DNA from: Pseudomonas sp. FP2335
GTDB lineage: Bacteria; Pseudomonadota; Gammaproteobacteria; Pseudomonadales; Pseudomonadaceae
Assembly (NCBI RefSeq): GCF_030687535.1
Contig: NZ_CP117437.1
Location: forward strand, 2,997,501-3,061,500
Direction: 5' to 3'
DNA length: 64,000 bases
Both the position numbers and the translations under genes were made by a program. Positions 37,032 through 45,193 of this stretch are shown in pieces; position 1 is the first letter of the stretch, and each line of letters begins with the position of its first letter. The notes under the pieces are model-generated. The model searched no databases and was not told the DNA's origin. It was given only the letters and a program-made list of their open reading frames with translations.

Positions 37032-38582
37032 ATGACTTGCTGGAATGTCCTCGGCCTCACCCCGGACGCCGATAGCCGCGCAATCAAGCGTCAATACGCG
37101 GCGTTACTGAAAAAGACCCGTCCGGATGACGACCCCGAGGGCTTCCAGCGCTTGCGCGAAGCCTACGAAGCGGCGTTGGCGTGGAGTGCGCAAGCGTACG
37201 ACGAGGCCCCCGAGGTGCTGGTCGAGGAAACGGGCATCAGCCTCGACCAGCGCTATCAAGCCGCGATGGCCGACGGCACGCTGCTGCTCTTCGAAATTCA
37301 CCTGTTGCAACGCAGTGTCGACGGCGAACTCGACGCCGCCGACACCCGGTGGGCGTTCGAAACGTTCAATTGGATGACGGCCTGGCAGCGCCTGGAACTG
37401 CCCGTTGCATTGATGCAAACCCTGGAATACCAACAACGCACCGCATTGCAAAAACCTCTGTACGAGGCCCTTGAGCAACAACACGACGGGGCATTCCTCG
37501 CCGCCTATGCCGCACGGAACGAGCGTACGTGGGTGAGCAAATACCCCCACGCCGACTGGTTCAACGAATGGCTGGCCAGGCTGCTGGCAAACAACCGTTA
37601 TTGGTCGAGCGCGGTGTTTGACGCGGTCTGCGTCGGCCAGGGCTGGCACGGTGGCGCGGACCACAGCTGCCCTGCCGATGAGTGGGCGTTGCTGCTGCGC
37701 CGCCAGCAGGCACCGCTGTTCCTGGCCCAGCAGCGTGCACTGGCCGAACAGCCGCCCTACAGCCCCCAGCAACGCGCCGCCCGCTTGCTGTTGGCACCGA
37801 TGACACTCGGTCAGCGTCGCGCATTTGCCCAGCGCTTGGATGAAGACGACTGGCAGGCTTGCCAGGCACTCAGCGCGGACATCTACGCCGAACACGTCGC
37901 CGTGGCCGAAGCGATGCCCGGTGGCACCGTGTATTTCTGGCAAGGTTGGGACAAGAGCCTGGACACCTGGCCATGGTTGGTGGCGCTGCTGTTGGCGTGT
38001 GTGGTCGGCACCTTCGGGCAGGCCGACACCTTGCACGGCAACGTCGTCCCGACTGTCGGCCTAGGGCTGTTGTGGTCGCTGGCCTTTGCAATAGGCGCGG
38101 GTGTGGCATGGCAGGTCTGGCGGCCGCTGGCGCATCAATATCGCTTGCAGGACGAGCGCCTGAGCCAGCGCCTGCCGCGCTGGCTCAGCCCCACTCACCT
38201 GCCCTTGCTGCCGCTTCGTGATCTGCTGCCCGGTGGGGTGCTCGTCGCCGTCCTCGGTTACTGGTTCGGCCCCCTCGCCAGCCTGACCCTGGTGCTGGCA
38301 CTGGCGTTGATCGGTGCAGTCAAGCGGCCGTTCATGAACCAACACACGCCGTGGTCCGTGCGCAACCCGCGCAAGACCAACCTCGCTATTGCGCTGTGCG
38401 TCGTCGGCGGCATCGCGCTGTACGGCGGCTTGAAGGTGCTCGACAACCACTACCTGGTCACTCGCAATCAAGGCCTGCAACAGTGGACCGAGCGTTTGTG
38501 CAGCCGCATGCCGCGCACCGCCGATCACTGCCAGGCCCCTGCGACGCAGGAGCAGTGGTATGGCCAGGAGGCTGCACAATGA
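37032..38582 (+). CDS. J-domain membrane protein with altered HPD motif
   Basis: 516 residues. An N-terminal J domain (1-50: CWNVLGLTPDADSRAIKRQYAALLKK, then RPDDDPEGFQRLREAYEAAL) should recruit an Hsp70, but the invariant HPD tripeptide reads RPD. A helical cytosolic middle (about 70-310) is followed by about four to six hydrophobic segments (from WPWLVALLLACVVGTFG near 316 to IALCVVGGIALYGG near 455) and a short polar tail with two Cys. It overlaps the next gene by 4 bp (ATGA), so the two products probably work together. Related J proteins in Pseudomonas have this same soluble-plus-membrane layout; client and Hsp70 are unknown. Confidence 0.8.
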   Translation: MTCWNVLGLTPDADSRAIKRQYAALLKKTRPDDDPEGFQRLREAYEAALAWSAQAYDEAPEVLVEETGISLDQRYQAAMADGTLLLFEIHLLQRSVDGELDAADTRWAFETFNWMTAWQRLELPVALMQTLEYQQRTALQKPLYEALEQQHDGAFLAAYAARNERTWVSKYPHADWFNEWLARLLANNRYWSSAVFDAVCVGQGWHGGADHSCPADEWALLLRRQQAPLFLAQQRALAEQPPYSPQQRAARLLLAPMTLGQRRAFAQRLDEDDWQACQALSADIYAEHVAVAEAMPGGTVYFWQGWDKSLDTWPWLVALLLACVVGTFGQADTLHGNVVPTVGLGLLWSLAFAIGAGVAWQVWRPLAHQYRLQDERLSQRLPRWLSPTHLPLLPLRDLLPGGVLVAVLGYWFGPLASLTLVLALALIGAVKRPFMNQHTPWSVRNPRKTNLAIALCVVGGIALYGGLKVLDNHYLVTRNQGLQQWTERLCSRMPRTADHCQAPATQEQWYGQEAAQ

Positions 38583-39589
38583 ATTCCAATTGGTTTATTG
38601 CCCTCGGCATTGCGCTGGTCATGGGCCTGTTTGGCCTCGCCGGTGCCGCCAGGCAAGTGCAACTGGTGGGGTTGTGGTGGGACCAGCGCGATGGCGCCGA
38701 CACGGCAATGGCCAGCGCGCTGGCACCGCTCATCGATTGCGTCAACCGCGTCGACCGCGATACGCGACTGGTGTACTACCGCCGCGCCAACCCGAACCTC
38801 AGCGATGGGCAGTCAACACTGTACCCCGCCGGCTATCCGCACAACCGCAGCGAATTCGGCGATACCACCGAGCCCGAGGCGCGGGTGATCCAGAAAGATG
38901 TCTGCGGTGAAAACATCGCGCTCAAACTCAAGAGCCAGCAACCCGGTAGCCGCTTGATCGGCCTAGCCGAGCGGTTCGTGCCGAGCCTGAATGCCATCAC
39001 CGGGTTGATCTACGCGTCCAAGTCGTCCCAGCCACAGTCGGCGGCCTACGAACGCTTGTTCAACGACAACATGTTGGCGCTGCTCAGGAAGAACATGCTC
39101 AAAGAAGGCGCGGCCTACACGTCGATCTCCGCCGAGCTGCGCCGCGCGCTGGAACGCGAGGAACAGCGCTTGCGACCCGCGCAACTGACCCTGCTAAAAG
39201 CTCGTTTCGGCGAAGACCTGCACTGGCACGTGCTCAATTACATGATCACAGCGCGCCAGGCAATCAACCAGGTCGACCAGGGCATGCGCAACGCCAGCCT
39301 CACGCCCCAAGCGCTGGCGACGCTGGCGGCCGCCGTGCAGGTGGCTGGCGAGAACACTGAACGCTTCGCCAAAGGTGTCCCGCGCACCGCCCGCGACGAG
39401 GACGCGGCCTACCTCTGGTACAGCGTCAAACCGAGCGTCGACGCCTACCTTGAGGCGATGCATGCGTTGCTCAACGATTGGCTTGATCACGCGTCGCCGC
39501 AGCAACTGAGCGACGACTATTATGTCGTCGCCCGCCGCTATGACAGCCTGCTCAGCTACTACAATCGCCAGGCGCGCAACACGTTCTAG
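38579..39589 (+). CDS. DUF3829-like protein coupled to the J-domain gene
   Basis: 336 residues. A hydrophobic N-terminus (WFIALGIALVMGLFGLAGAA) is a signal or anchor without a lipobox Cys. The rest is mostly helical, with LIDCVNRVDRDTRLVYYRRANP near the start and DAYLEAMHALLNDWL and DDYYVVARRYDSLLSYYNRQAR near the end, the pattern of YiiG/DUF3829 proteins. The frame is open much farther upstream inside the J-domain gene, but the ATG at 38579 overlaps that gene's stop as ATGA. Its stop shares a CTAG with the convergent lipoprotein gene. Function unknown. Confidence 0.72.
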   Translation: MNSNWFIALGIALVMGLFGLAGAARQVQLVGLWWDQRDGADTAMASALAPLIDCVNRVDRDTRLVYYRRANPNLSDGQSTLYPAGYPHNRSEFGDTTEPEARVIQKDVCGENIALKLKSQQPGSRLIGLAERFVPSLNAITGLIYASKSSQPQSAAYERLFNDNMLALLRKNMLKEGAAYTSISAELRRALEREEQRLRPAQLTLLKARFGEDLHWHVLNYMITARQAINQVDQGMRNASLTPQALATLAAAVQVAGENTERFAKGVPRTARDEDAAYLWYSVKPSVDAYLEAMHALLNDWLDHASPQQLSDDYYVVARRYDSLLSYYNRQARNTF

Positions 39590-40257
39590 GGTCTTTTCAG
39601 CTTTAGATAAGACTGATGCAGGTCTGATGCCCAGCCATCGATCACACTCTTGACGTCATCGGCCTTCATTACCTGCGCGTCGTTGGCCAGCGGCTTGCCG
39701 GTGCCTTTGCGCACCACTTGGGCAAGCACCTTGCCGCTGGCCCCGTCGAGAAACTGTGCCTCAGTGCCCAACGTGGTTTCCTGGTCACGGATACCCGCGC
39801 CGGTACTCACCGCCGCCACGGCCAGCGCCACCGGAATGTACTCGTAAGGCTTGAGCGCTTCGGTCTTGCTGCTGACGGCGGTTATCGCTGCGCGTACCAC
39901 GACCACCCCGGGGCCTGGGGCCTTGGCCAGCGGCAGGGATTTCTCCAGTTCACGCTTGAGCGCCTGGTTGTAGTAGGCGTTGATGCCATTGAGGGTGCTG
40001 TCGGGAATTTTTGCGCTGGCTTGGGGCTTGGGGTAGAACTGGGTCGGCTCGATAAACACCGCGTGGTAGCGGCTCAGGTCGAGCTTGGGATCGACCCAGC
40101 GCATCACTTCGGCGCCCGACGGCGACTTGGCCTCCTTGAGCTGGCTGTAGTCGGAAAGAAACCCGGAATATTCATCCGGTTGCGTGATTTTGCTGGCGCA
40201 GCCTGCCATTGCGATGGAGGCAACGCACAGCGCGCTGAGCATTAGTCTTGGTTTCAT
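39586..40257 (-). CDS. DUF3313 lipoprotein
   Basis: 223 residues. The signal peptide with lipobox (ALCVASIAMAGC) makes it a lipoprotein; Ala and Ser-Lys after the Cys do not give an Asp+2 inner-membrane retention signal, so an outer-membrane location is likely. The body has VDPKLDLSRYHAVFIEPTQFYP, ALKRELEKSLPL and VVVVRAAITAVSSKTEALKPYEYIPV (cited in pieces), matching DUF3313. The start ATG at 40257 has AAGGAG 7 bp upstream; a GTG just before it is too close. Stop codons of this gene and the convergent DUF3829 gene overlap in CTAG. Function unknown. Confidence 0.85.
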   Translation of the reverse strand: MKPRLMLSALCVASIAMAGCASKITQPDEYSGFLSDYSQLKEAKSPSGAEVMRWVDPKLDLSRYHAVFIEPTQFYPKPQASAKIPDSTLNGINAYYNQALKRELEKSLPLAKAPGPGVVVVRAAITAVSSKTEALKPYEYIPVALAVAAVSTGAGIRDQETTLGTEAQFLDGASGKVLAQVVRKGTGKPLANDAQVMKADDVKSVIDGWASDLHQSYLKLKRP

Positions 40258-40329
40258 CACGGCACTCCTTGGCGATCATCACTGAAACATCGAGCTGTAG
40301 GTATAGCCAACTCTGGAGAAATAGCCGGC

Positions 40330-40824
40330 TCAGCTGCGTTCACGTGGAATCAGGCCCTGTAACTGCGAGGCCAGGAAATTCGCATCAAAGCCAAAGGTGT
40401 CCGGGTCTTTGAGGCCGTTGGTTTTCTTCCATAACCAGTCGTTTTTATCCGCCGGCAACACCAGCGAGACACTGCCGTGACGCGCGGCCGTCAGGCCCAT
40501 TACCGCCACCGAGATCAAGCCGCCCGCACCCATGACATCCGGTACAAACTCCACGGTCTTGCCGGTGATCTGCACGTTCAACTTCTCGGTCTTGAAGGTC
40601 GAGGTCTCCACCGGGACGCTCGGGCCGCTCGCCACATAAGCTTCTCGGTGGACTTCAAGCAACCCGACTGTCTTGACCGGCTCCAGCCACTGCTCAATCT
40701 GCCCGAACAACTCGCCAAGCTTTTGCGCCCAACGGGCCGACTGCACATCAAATTGCTGTTTTTTGTGCGCTTCGGTGTTGGCGTAATGACGAAGCATCTC
40801 GCCCAGTTGCTGTACATCGTCCAT
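40330..40824 (-). CDS. hypothetical cytosolic protein
   Basis: 164 residues, no signal peptide and no clear membrane helix except a short hydrophobic patch (GAGGLISVAVMGLTAA). The start ATG at 40824 follows AAGGAG; the frame is open 60 codons upstream, without a ribosome site at the far end. It reads as a helical N-terminal half (LGEMLRHYANTEAHKKQQ, LGELFGQIEQWLEPVK) and a beta-rich C-terminal half with WLWKKTNGLKDPDTFGFDANFL. I do not recognise a characterised family. It stands alone between the lipoprotein and ccoN. Confidence 0.7.
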   Translation of the reverse strand: MDDVQQLGEMLRHYANTEAHKKQQFDVQSARWAQKLGELFGQIEQWLEPVKTVGLLEVHREAYVASGPSVPVETSTFKTEKLNVQITGKTVEFVPDVMGAGGLISVAVMGLTAARHGSVSLVLPADKNDWLWKKTNGLKDPDTFGFDANFLASQLQGLIPRERS

Positions 40825-40993
40825 TGCGGAACTCCTTGGGTGAGCCAGGTCGCGAGGGCTGATCATGGCAGATGCCGTCACACACCGTACGATTAAAGCC
40901 CGGGGCCATTGCGGTGCAGTGGGATAAAAGCGCAGGTCCCGCGATAAATAGCGGATCAGCGCCGCCAGTGGCCTTGTTTTCATAGCAAACAAA

Positions 40994-41007
40994 CTGATCC
41001 GCATTAA
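40994..41007 (+). promoter_or_regulatory. degenerate Anr/FNR-like box upstream of ccoN
   Basis: CTGAT-N4-ATTAA matches the Anr/FNR consensus TTGAT-N4-ATCAA at 8 of 10 positions, about 80 bp before the ccoN start. Low-oxygen control of an orphan cbb3 subunit by Anr would be expected from other pseudomonads; the mismatch leaves it tentative. Confidence 0.35.
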
Positions 41008-41085
41008 TGAGCTTTTACTGAGGCTGTTTTGTTTTTGTCACTCTTCCTACAGTGCCCGCCACTTGGAACCGTGGGAGGACTGAGC

Positions 41086-42513
41086 ATGAGCACAGCAACA
41101 ATCGGACAGGCCTATAACTATAAAGTCGTCCGTCAATTCGTCATTGCCACCATCGTCTGGGGTGTTGTCGGCATGGCCATGGGCGTGTGGATCGCTTCGC
41201 AGCTGGTCTGGCCGCAAATGAACCTTGATCTGCCCTGGACCACCTTTGGCCGCCTGCGGCCCTTGCACACCAGCCTGGTGATTTTTGGCTTCGCCGGCAG
41301 CGCACAGTTTGCCGCCAGCTATTACGCGGTGCAGCGCACTTGCCAGGTGCGGCTGTTTTCCGACCGCTTGGCCGCGTTTACCTTTTGGGGTTGGCAGTCG
41401 GTCATCGTGATCATGCTGGTCAGCCTGCCGCTGGGCTACACCACCACCAAGGAGTACGCCGAAATCGAGTTCTCCGGTGCGGTGTGGATGGCGGTGGTGT
41501 GGGTAGCCTACGCGGTGGTGTTTTTCACCACCGTGGTACGGCGCAAAACCCGGCATATCTACGTGGGCAACTGGTTTTTCGGCGCGTTTATCCTGGTGAT
41601 CGCCATGTTGCACGTGGTCAATCACCTGGCGATCCCGGTGGATTGGTTCAAGTCCTACCCGGTGTATTCCGGGGCGACCGATGCGATGGTGCAGTGGTGG
41701 TACGGACATAACGCCGTAGGGTTTTTCCTGACGACGGGCTTCCTCGGGATGATGTACTACTTCGTGCCGAAACAAGTCGGGCGGCCGGTGTATTCCTATC
41801 GCCTGTCCATCGTGCACTTCTGGGCATTGATCACCCTGTATATCTGGGCAGGGCCCCACCATTTGCACTACACCGCGCTGCCGGACTGGGCGCAGTCACT
41901 GGGCATGGCAATGTCGCTGATCCTGCTGGCGCCGAGTTGGGGCGGGATGATCAACGGCATGATGACCTTGTCCGGCGGTTGGCATCAGTTGCGCACCGAC
42001 CCGATCCTGCGCTTTTTGGTGTTGTCGCTGGCGTTCTACGGCATGTCCACGTTCGAGGGCCCGATGATGGCGATCAAGACCGTCAACGCTCTGTCCCACT
42101 ACACCGACTGGACCATCGGCCACGTGCACGCCGGCGCGCTCGGTTGGGTGGCAATGATCACGTTCGGCTCGCTGTACCACATGGTCCCCAAGGTGTTCGG
42201 CCGCGAACAGATGCACAGTGTGCCGCTGATCAACCTGCACTTCTGGCTGGCGACCATCGGCACGGTGCTGTACATCGCCTCGATGTGGGTCAACGGTATT
42301 ACCCAGGGCCTGATGTGGCGAGCGGTGAACGATGATGGCACCCTCACCTACTCGTTTGTCGAAGCCTTGCAGGCCAGCCATCCGGGGTTTGTCGTACGTT
42401 TCGCCGGTGGCGTGTTTTTCCTGGCGGGCATGCTGCTGATGGCCTACAACACCTGGCGGACGGTGCGCAGCGCCGACGTGCGCATGGCCCAGCTAGATGC
42501 GCGAATCGCCTGA
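41086..42513 (+). CDS. ccoN4: orphan cbb3 cytochrome oxidase subunit I (CcoN)
   Basis: 475 residues, about twelve membrane helices, the catalytic heme-copper subunit of cbb3-type cytochrome c oxidase. Heme/copper His segments are visible: [58 protein letters not shown] and the C-terminal [19 protein letters not shown] lies 8 bp before the ATG at 41086; the frame is open 19 codons upstream. No ccoO or ccoP accompanies it, only a CcoQ-like gene, the layout of the P. aeruginosa orphan pairs ccoN3Q3/ccoN4Q4, whose products assemble with CcoO/P made elsewhere. The N4 assignment over N3 is from general resemblance. Confidence 0.9.
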   Translation: MSTATIGQAYNYKVVRQFVIATIVWGVVGMAMGVWIASQLVWPQMNLDLPWTTFGRLRPLHTSLVIFGFAGSAQFAASYYAVQRTCQVRLFSDRLAAFTFWGWQSVIVIMLVSLPLGYTTTKEYAEIEFSGAVWMAVVWVAYAVVFFTTVVRRKTRHIYVGNWFFGAFILVIAMLHVVNHLAIPVDWFKSYPVYSGATDAMVQWWYGHNAVGFFLTTGFLGMMYYFVPKQVGRPVYSYRLSIVHFWALITLYIWAGPHHLHYTALPDWAQSLGMAMSLILLAPSWGGMINGMMTLSGGWHQLRTDPILRFLVLSLAFYGMSTFEGPMMAIKTVNALSHYTDWTIGHVHAGALGWVAMITFGSLYHMVPKVFGREQMHSVPLINLHFWLATIGTVLYIASMWVNGITQGLMWRAVNDDGTLTYSFVEALQASHPGFVVRFAGGVFFLAGMLLMAYNTWRTVRSADVRMAQLDARIA

Positions 42514-42722
42514 TGTGGGGCTGGTTGCTGTTGATGTGCCTGTATGGCGCCGTGGAGTACTGCTTGCGCGGGCAATCCGAGCAGAGTCTGGATGACGCCA
42601 GCCTGCTCCCCTTCGCCGACGATCCCGAGGTGGCACAACGGGTGGAGCAGGCCACCGGCAAACAGGTCAACGCGGTTGCACCGGAACATGCCAAACCGGG
42701 CTGGATCAACCTCGACATGTGA
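42513..42722 (+). CDS. CcoQ-like small subunit
   Basis: 69 residues, start overlapping the ccoN stop (TGATG). One membrane helix (WGWLLLMCLYGAVEYCL) is followed by an acidic soluble tail containing SLLPFADDPEVAQRVEQATG. The layout of one helix plus a charged tail, and the place directly after an orphan ccoN, match CcoQ, which stabilises cbb3 oxidase. The tail is longer on the charged side than I expect of standard CcoQ, so the name is by context as much as sequence. Confidence 0.7.
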   Translation: MWGWLLLMCLYGAVEYCLRGQSEQSLDDASLLPFADDPEVAQRVEQATGKQVNAVAPEHAKPGWINLDM

Positions 42723-42812
42723 AACTGCACCGGCGATTTGGTGGACAACTGCGTATGACTAATCCGTGGTCGATGGGTAAGGTGGGCCGACTACCCCTGT
42801 CAGGAGCATCGC

Positions 42813-43505
42813 ATGCGCACCATCGGCCTTATCGGCGGCATGAGCTGGGAGTCCAGCGCCGAATACTACCGCCTCATCAACCAGCAGGTGCGTGAGCAAC
42901 TGGGCCCGCTGCGCTCGGCGCAACTGTTGATGTACAGCGTGGATTTCGGCCCGGTGGCGCAGGCACAACACGCCGGGCGTTGGGACGACGCCGCGCTGAT
43001 CCTCGAAGAGGCTGCGCGGCGCCTGCAAGCCGGCGGGGCCGACTGCGTCGTGCTGTGTACCAACACCATGCATCTGGTGGCGCCGCGTATCGAGGCGGCA
43101 GTGTCGATTCCGTTTCTGCACATCGCCGATGCGGCGGGGTTGGCCGCTGTTGCAGCAGGCACCTTGACCGTGGGTTTGCTGGGCACGGCGTTCACCATGG
43201 AACAGGACTTTCTCAAGTCACGCCTGGCCGACCACGGTTTGAGCGTGCTGGTGCCCGACGCGGACGAGCGCCAAGCGGTGCACCGGATCATTTACGAGGA
43301 GTTGTGTGTCGGCGTGATCAGCGAAGCCTCGCGCCAGGTCTACCAACGGGTGATCGAGTCCCTGGCCGCGCGCGGCGCCCAGGCGATCATTCTCGGATGT
43401 ACGGAAATCGGCCTGCTGATCAAGCCGCAGCACAGCAAGTTGCCGCTGTTGGACACCACCGAGCTGCATGCGCAGGCTGCGGTAGCGTTCGCGTTGCAGG
43501 ACTAG
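42813..43505 (+). CDS. aspartate/glutamate racemase family protein
   Basis: 230-residue cofactor-independent amino acid racemase. The N-terminal MRTIGLIGGMSWESSAEYY is typical of the YgeA/aspartate racemase group, and the two catalytic Cys are present in VVLCTNTMH and IILGCTEIGLLI. It may interconvert L- and D-Asp or Glu (or homoserine, as reported for YgeA). CAGGAG precedes the ATG. It lies 90 bp after ccoQ and converges with the GNAT gene, sharing a CTAG over both stops. No pathway partner nearby. Confidence 0.85.
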   Translation: MRTIGLIGGMSWESSAEYYRLINQQVREQLGPLRSAQLLMYSVDFGPVAQAQHAGRWDDAALILEEAARRLQAGGADCVVLCTNTMHLVAPRIEAAVSIPFLHIADAAGLAAVAAGTLTVGLLGTAFTMEQDFLKSRLADHGLSVLVPDADERQAVHRIIYEELCVGVISEASRQVYQRVIESLAARGAQAIILGCTEIGLLIKPQHSKLPLLDTTELHAQAAVAFALQD

Positions 43506-44014
43506 GCGGATTGGCGCAGGCGCGCCATGCTCACGGTGTCGACGAACGCGCCGTCACGCACGGCGTAATCGCGCATGCGCCCTTCCACCTCGAAACCGAA
43601 CTTGCGGTACAACTGCTGCGCGGCTTCGTTGTCGGCGTACACCGTCAGCTCTACCCGGCGCAGGTTCATCCAGTTGTCGGCCACGTCCAGCGCGGCCGCC
43701 AGCAGGCGCGAGCCCACGCCCTTGCCCTGCCAGGCCGGGGCCACACCCATGCCGAACGATCCGACATGGCTGCGGCGCACACGCAGTTGTTGTTCCAGGC
43801 CGAGTTGGCCGATCACTTCCCCGCCATGCACCGCCACCAGCTGTAGGCGCCGCTCGTTGTCCATTTCCAGCTTGTTGCGCCACGCCTCAATCGATTGGAA
43901 AGGCATTTGCAGCACCTGACGGCACACGGCCGGTTCGTTATAGAGCGCGGCGACGCCCTCCAGGTGGGCCTCGGTAAAACGCTGGATGACGATATGGGGT
44001 TCAGGCGTGTGCAT
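43502..44014 (-). CDS. GNAT N-acetyltransferase (YhhY-like)
   Basis: 170 residues with a complete GNAT fold: VIGQLGLEQ (beta-4), GMGVAPAWQGKGVGSRLLAAALDVAD holding the acetyl-CoA pyrophosphate loop (QGKGVG), and ELTVYADNEAAQQLYRKFGFEVEGRMRDY near the C-terminus. The pattern is closest to YhhY/RimI-like amino-acid or peptide acetyltransferases. The acceptor is not known. The gene is monocistronic and converges with the racemase with a 4-bp overlap. Confidence 0.87.
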   Translation of the reverse strand: MHTPEPHIVIQRFTEAHLEGVAALYNEPAVCRQVLQMPFQSIEAWRNKLEMDNERRLQLVAVHGGEVIGQLGLEQQLRVRRSHVGSFGMGVAPAWQGKGVGSRLLAAALDVADNWMNLRRVELTVYADNEAAQQLYRKFGFEVEGRMRDYAVRDGAFVDTVSMARLRQSA

Positions 44015-44075
44015 TGTGTTTCATCCTTTGAAAGACAAGTGGCCGCCCAGTGTAGAGGCCACGCCCGCCCGCTGG

Positions 44076-45140
44076 CTAGGGTGCCGGCTGAGTCGTCCAC
44101 AACGACGGCCAATCGCCATAAGCCACGCCGGTGCAGCGCGGCATCACATGAAACTCGCTGAGCTGGAACGCCTTGCCGTCAAACACCCAGACGCCACCGC
44201 CACCGCAGTCTCCGATCCCACGCTGCTTGTAGAAGTAACTGAGGGTGCCGGTGCTTTCGTCGTAGCCGACCGAGCCTTGCAGTTCCGCCGCGTCCAGCGG
44301 CAATGGCTGCAGTTTCAGCTGAGTTTGTTTGTAGGGCGCTTGTCGTTCACGGCGGCTGACATCGAACTCGCAGTTGTAGGCTGCGCAGTCATAACGCGTG
44401 ACAGTCATCGCTTCCTTCTCTGACAGCGCGCCCACGTTGGCTTCGGCTTCACCCTCCTCCGGCGTGACCGCCTGCAATGCGGCGGCGACCAGCCCGGCTT
44501 GTTCTGTCGCGCTCAGCGGTGGCGCGGTTTGGAACCTACGCAGCACGGGGGGCGGCAAGCGCGGCGGCACTTCACTCGCGGCCCCCTTGCCCGGCCGTGC
44601 GAGTGCGGTGACGTTATCCACCCGCCCTTGTACCGCATCCATCAACAGCAACGCTGCACTCAGCCCGCTCAGCGATACGTGGGCCTCGTCTTCACCCGGC
44701 AACTGCAAGCGCTGGCCATTGCGCAAACGCTGCAACAGACGCCGCGCCGCGGGCTCTTCGATCACGCCGTAGGACTGCATGTCGGGATCGCCGCCCTGAT
44801 CGTCCAGCTCGACGTGCAAGTCGCGGGTCAGGTCCGGCCCCAGCGGCTGACCGTCCAGCCGCAGGGTGGAAAGGTCCACGGCCTGGCCGCGATGGTCAAA
44901 GCGCAAACGCAGATAGCCTTCAGGCCCGGCCTGATGCCAGAGATGCAAGGTCAGCGAGCTGTAGTCCTCTTCGTCGACGCCGCTGGGCGCGCTGAGGGCG
45001 TGGCAATTGCGCAGGTTGTCGCAACCGATGACCCACTGCTTGATTTCCCGCAGCAATGGCACGGTTTCCACAGGCGGTTGAGCCAAGGCTTGAGGGGTGA
45101 TAGCGGCCAGCAACAGGGCCGGAAGTAAGCGGCGCAGCAT
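44076..45140 (-). CDS. exported DUF1176 protein
   Basis: 354 residues. The signal peptide (1-20, LLPALLLAAITPQALA) predicts export. The mature part starts with PPVETVPLLREIKQWVIGCDNLRNCHAL, and Cys pairs follow (GCDNLRNC, YDCAAYNCEF, GDCGGGG), consistent with disulfides in the periplasm; this is the DUF1176 pattern. The frame is open far upstream into the next gene's shadow, but ATG 45140 with GGAGAG 7 bp upstream is the only credible start. Function unknown. It follows glycerate kinase on the same strand by only 53 bp, though co-function is not evident. Confidence 0.82.
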   Translation of the reverse strand: MLRRLLPALLLAAITPQALAQPPVETVPLLREIKQWVIGCDNLRNCHALSAPSGVDEEDYSSLTLHLWHQAGPEGYLRLRFDHRGQAVDLSTLRLDGQPLGPDLTRDLHVELDDQGGDPDMQSYGVIEEPAARRLLQRLRNGQRLQLPGEDEAHVSLSGLSAALLLMDAVQGRVDNVTALARPGKGAASEVPPRLPPPVLRRFQTAPPLSATEQAGLVAAALQAVTPEEGEAEANVGALSEKEAMTVTRYDCAAYNCEFDVSRRERQAPYKQTQLKLQPLPLDAAELQGSVGYDESTGTLSYFYKQRGIGDCGGGGVWVFDGKAFQLSEFHVMPRCTGVAYGDWPSLWTTQPAP

Positions 45141-45193
45141 GGGGACTCTCCGTGTCGAAAAGGCGCGGATTGTCCCATGTCTGGGGCGTTGCG

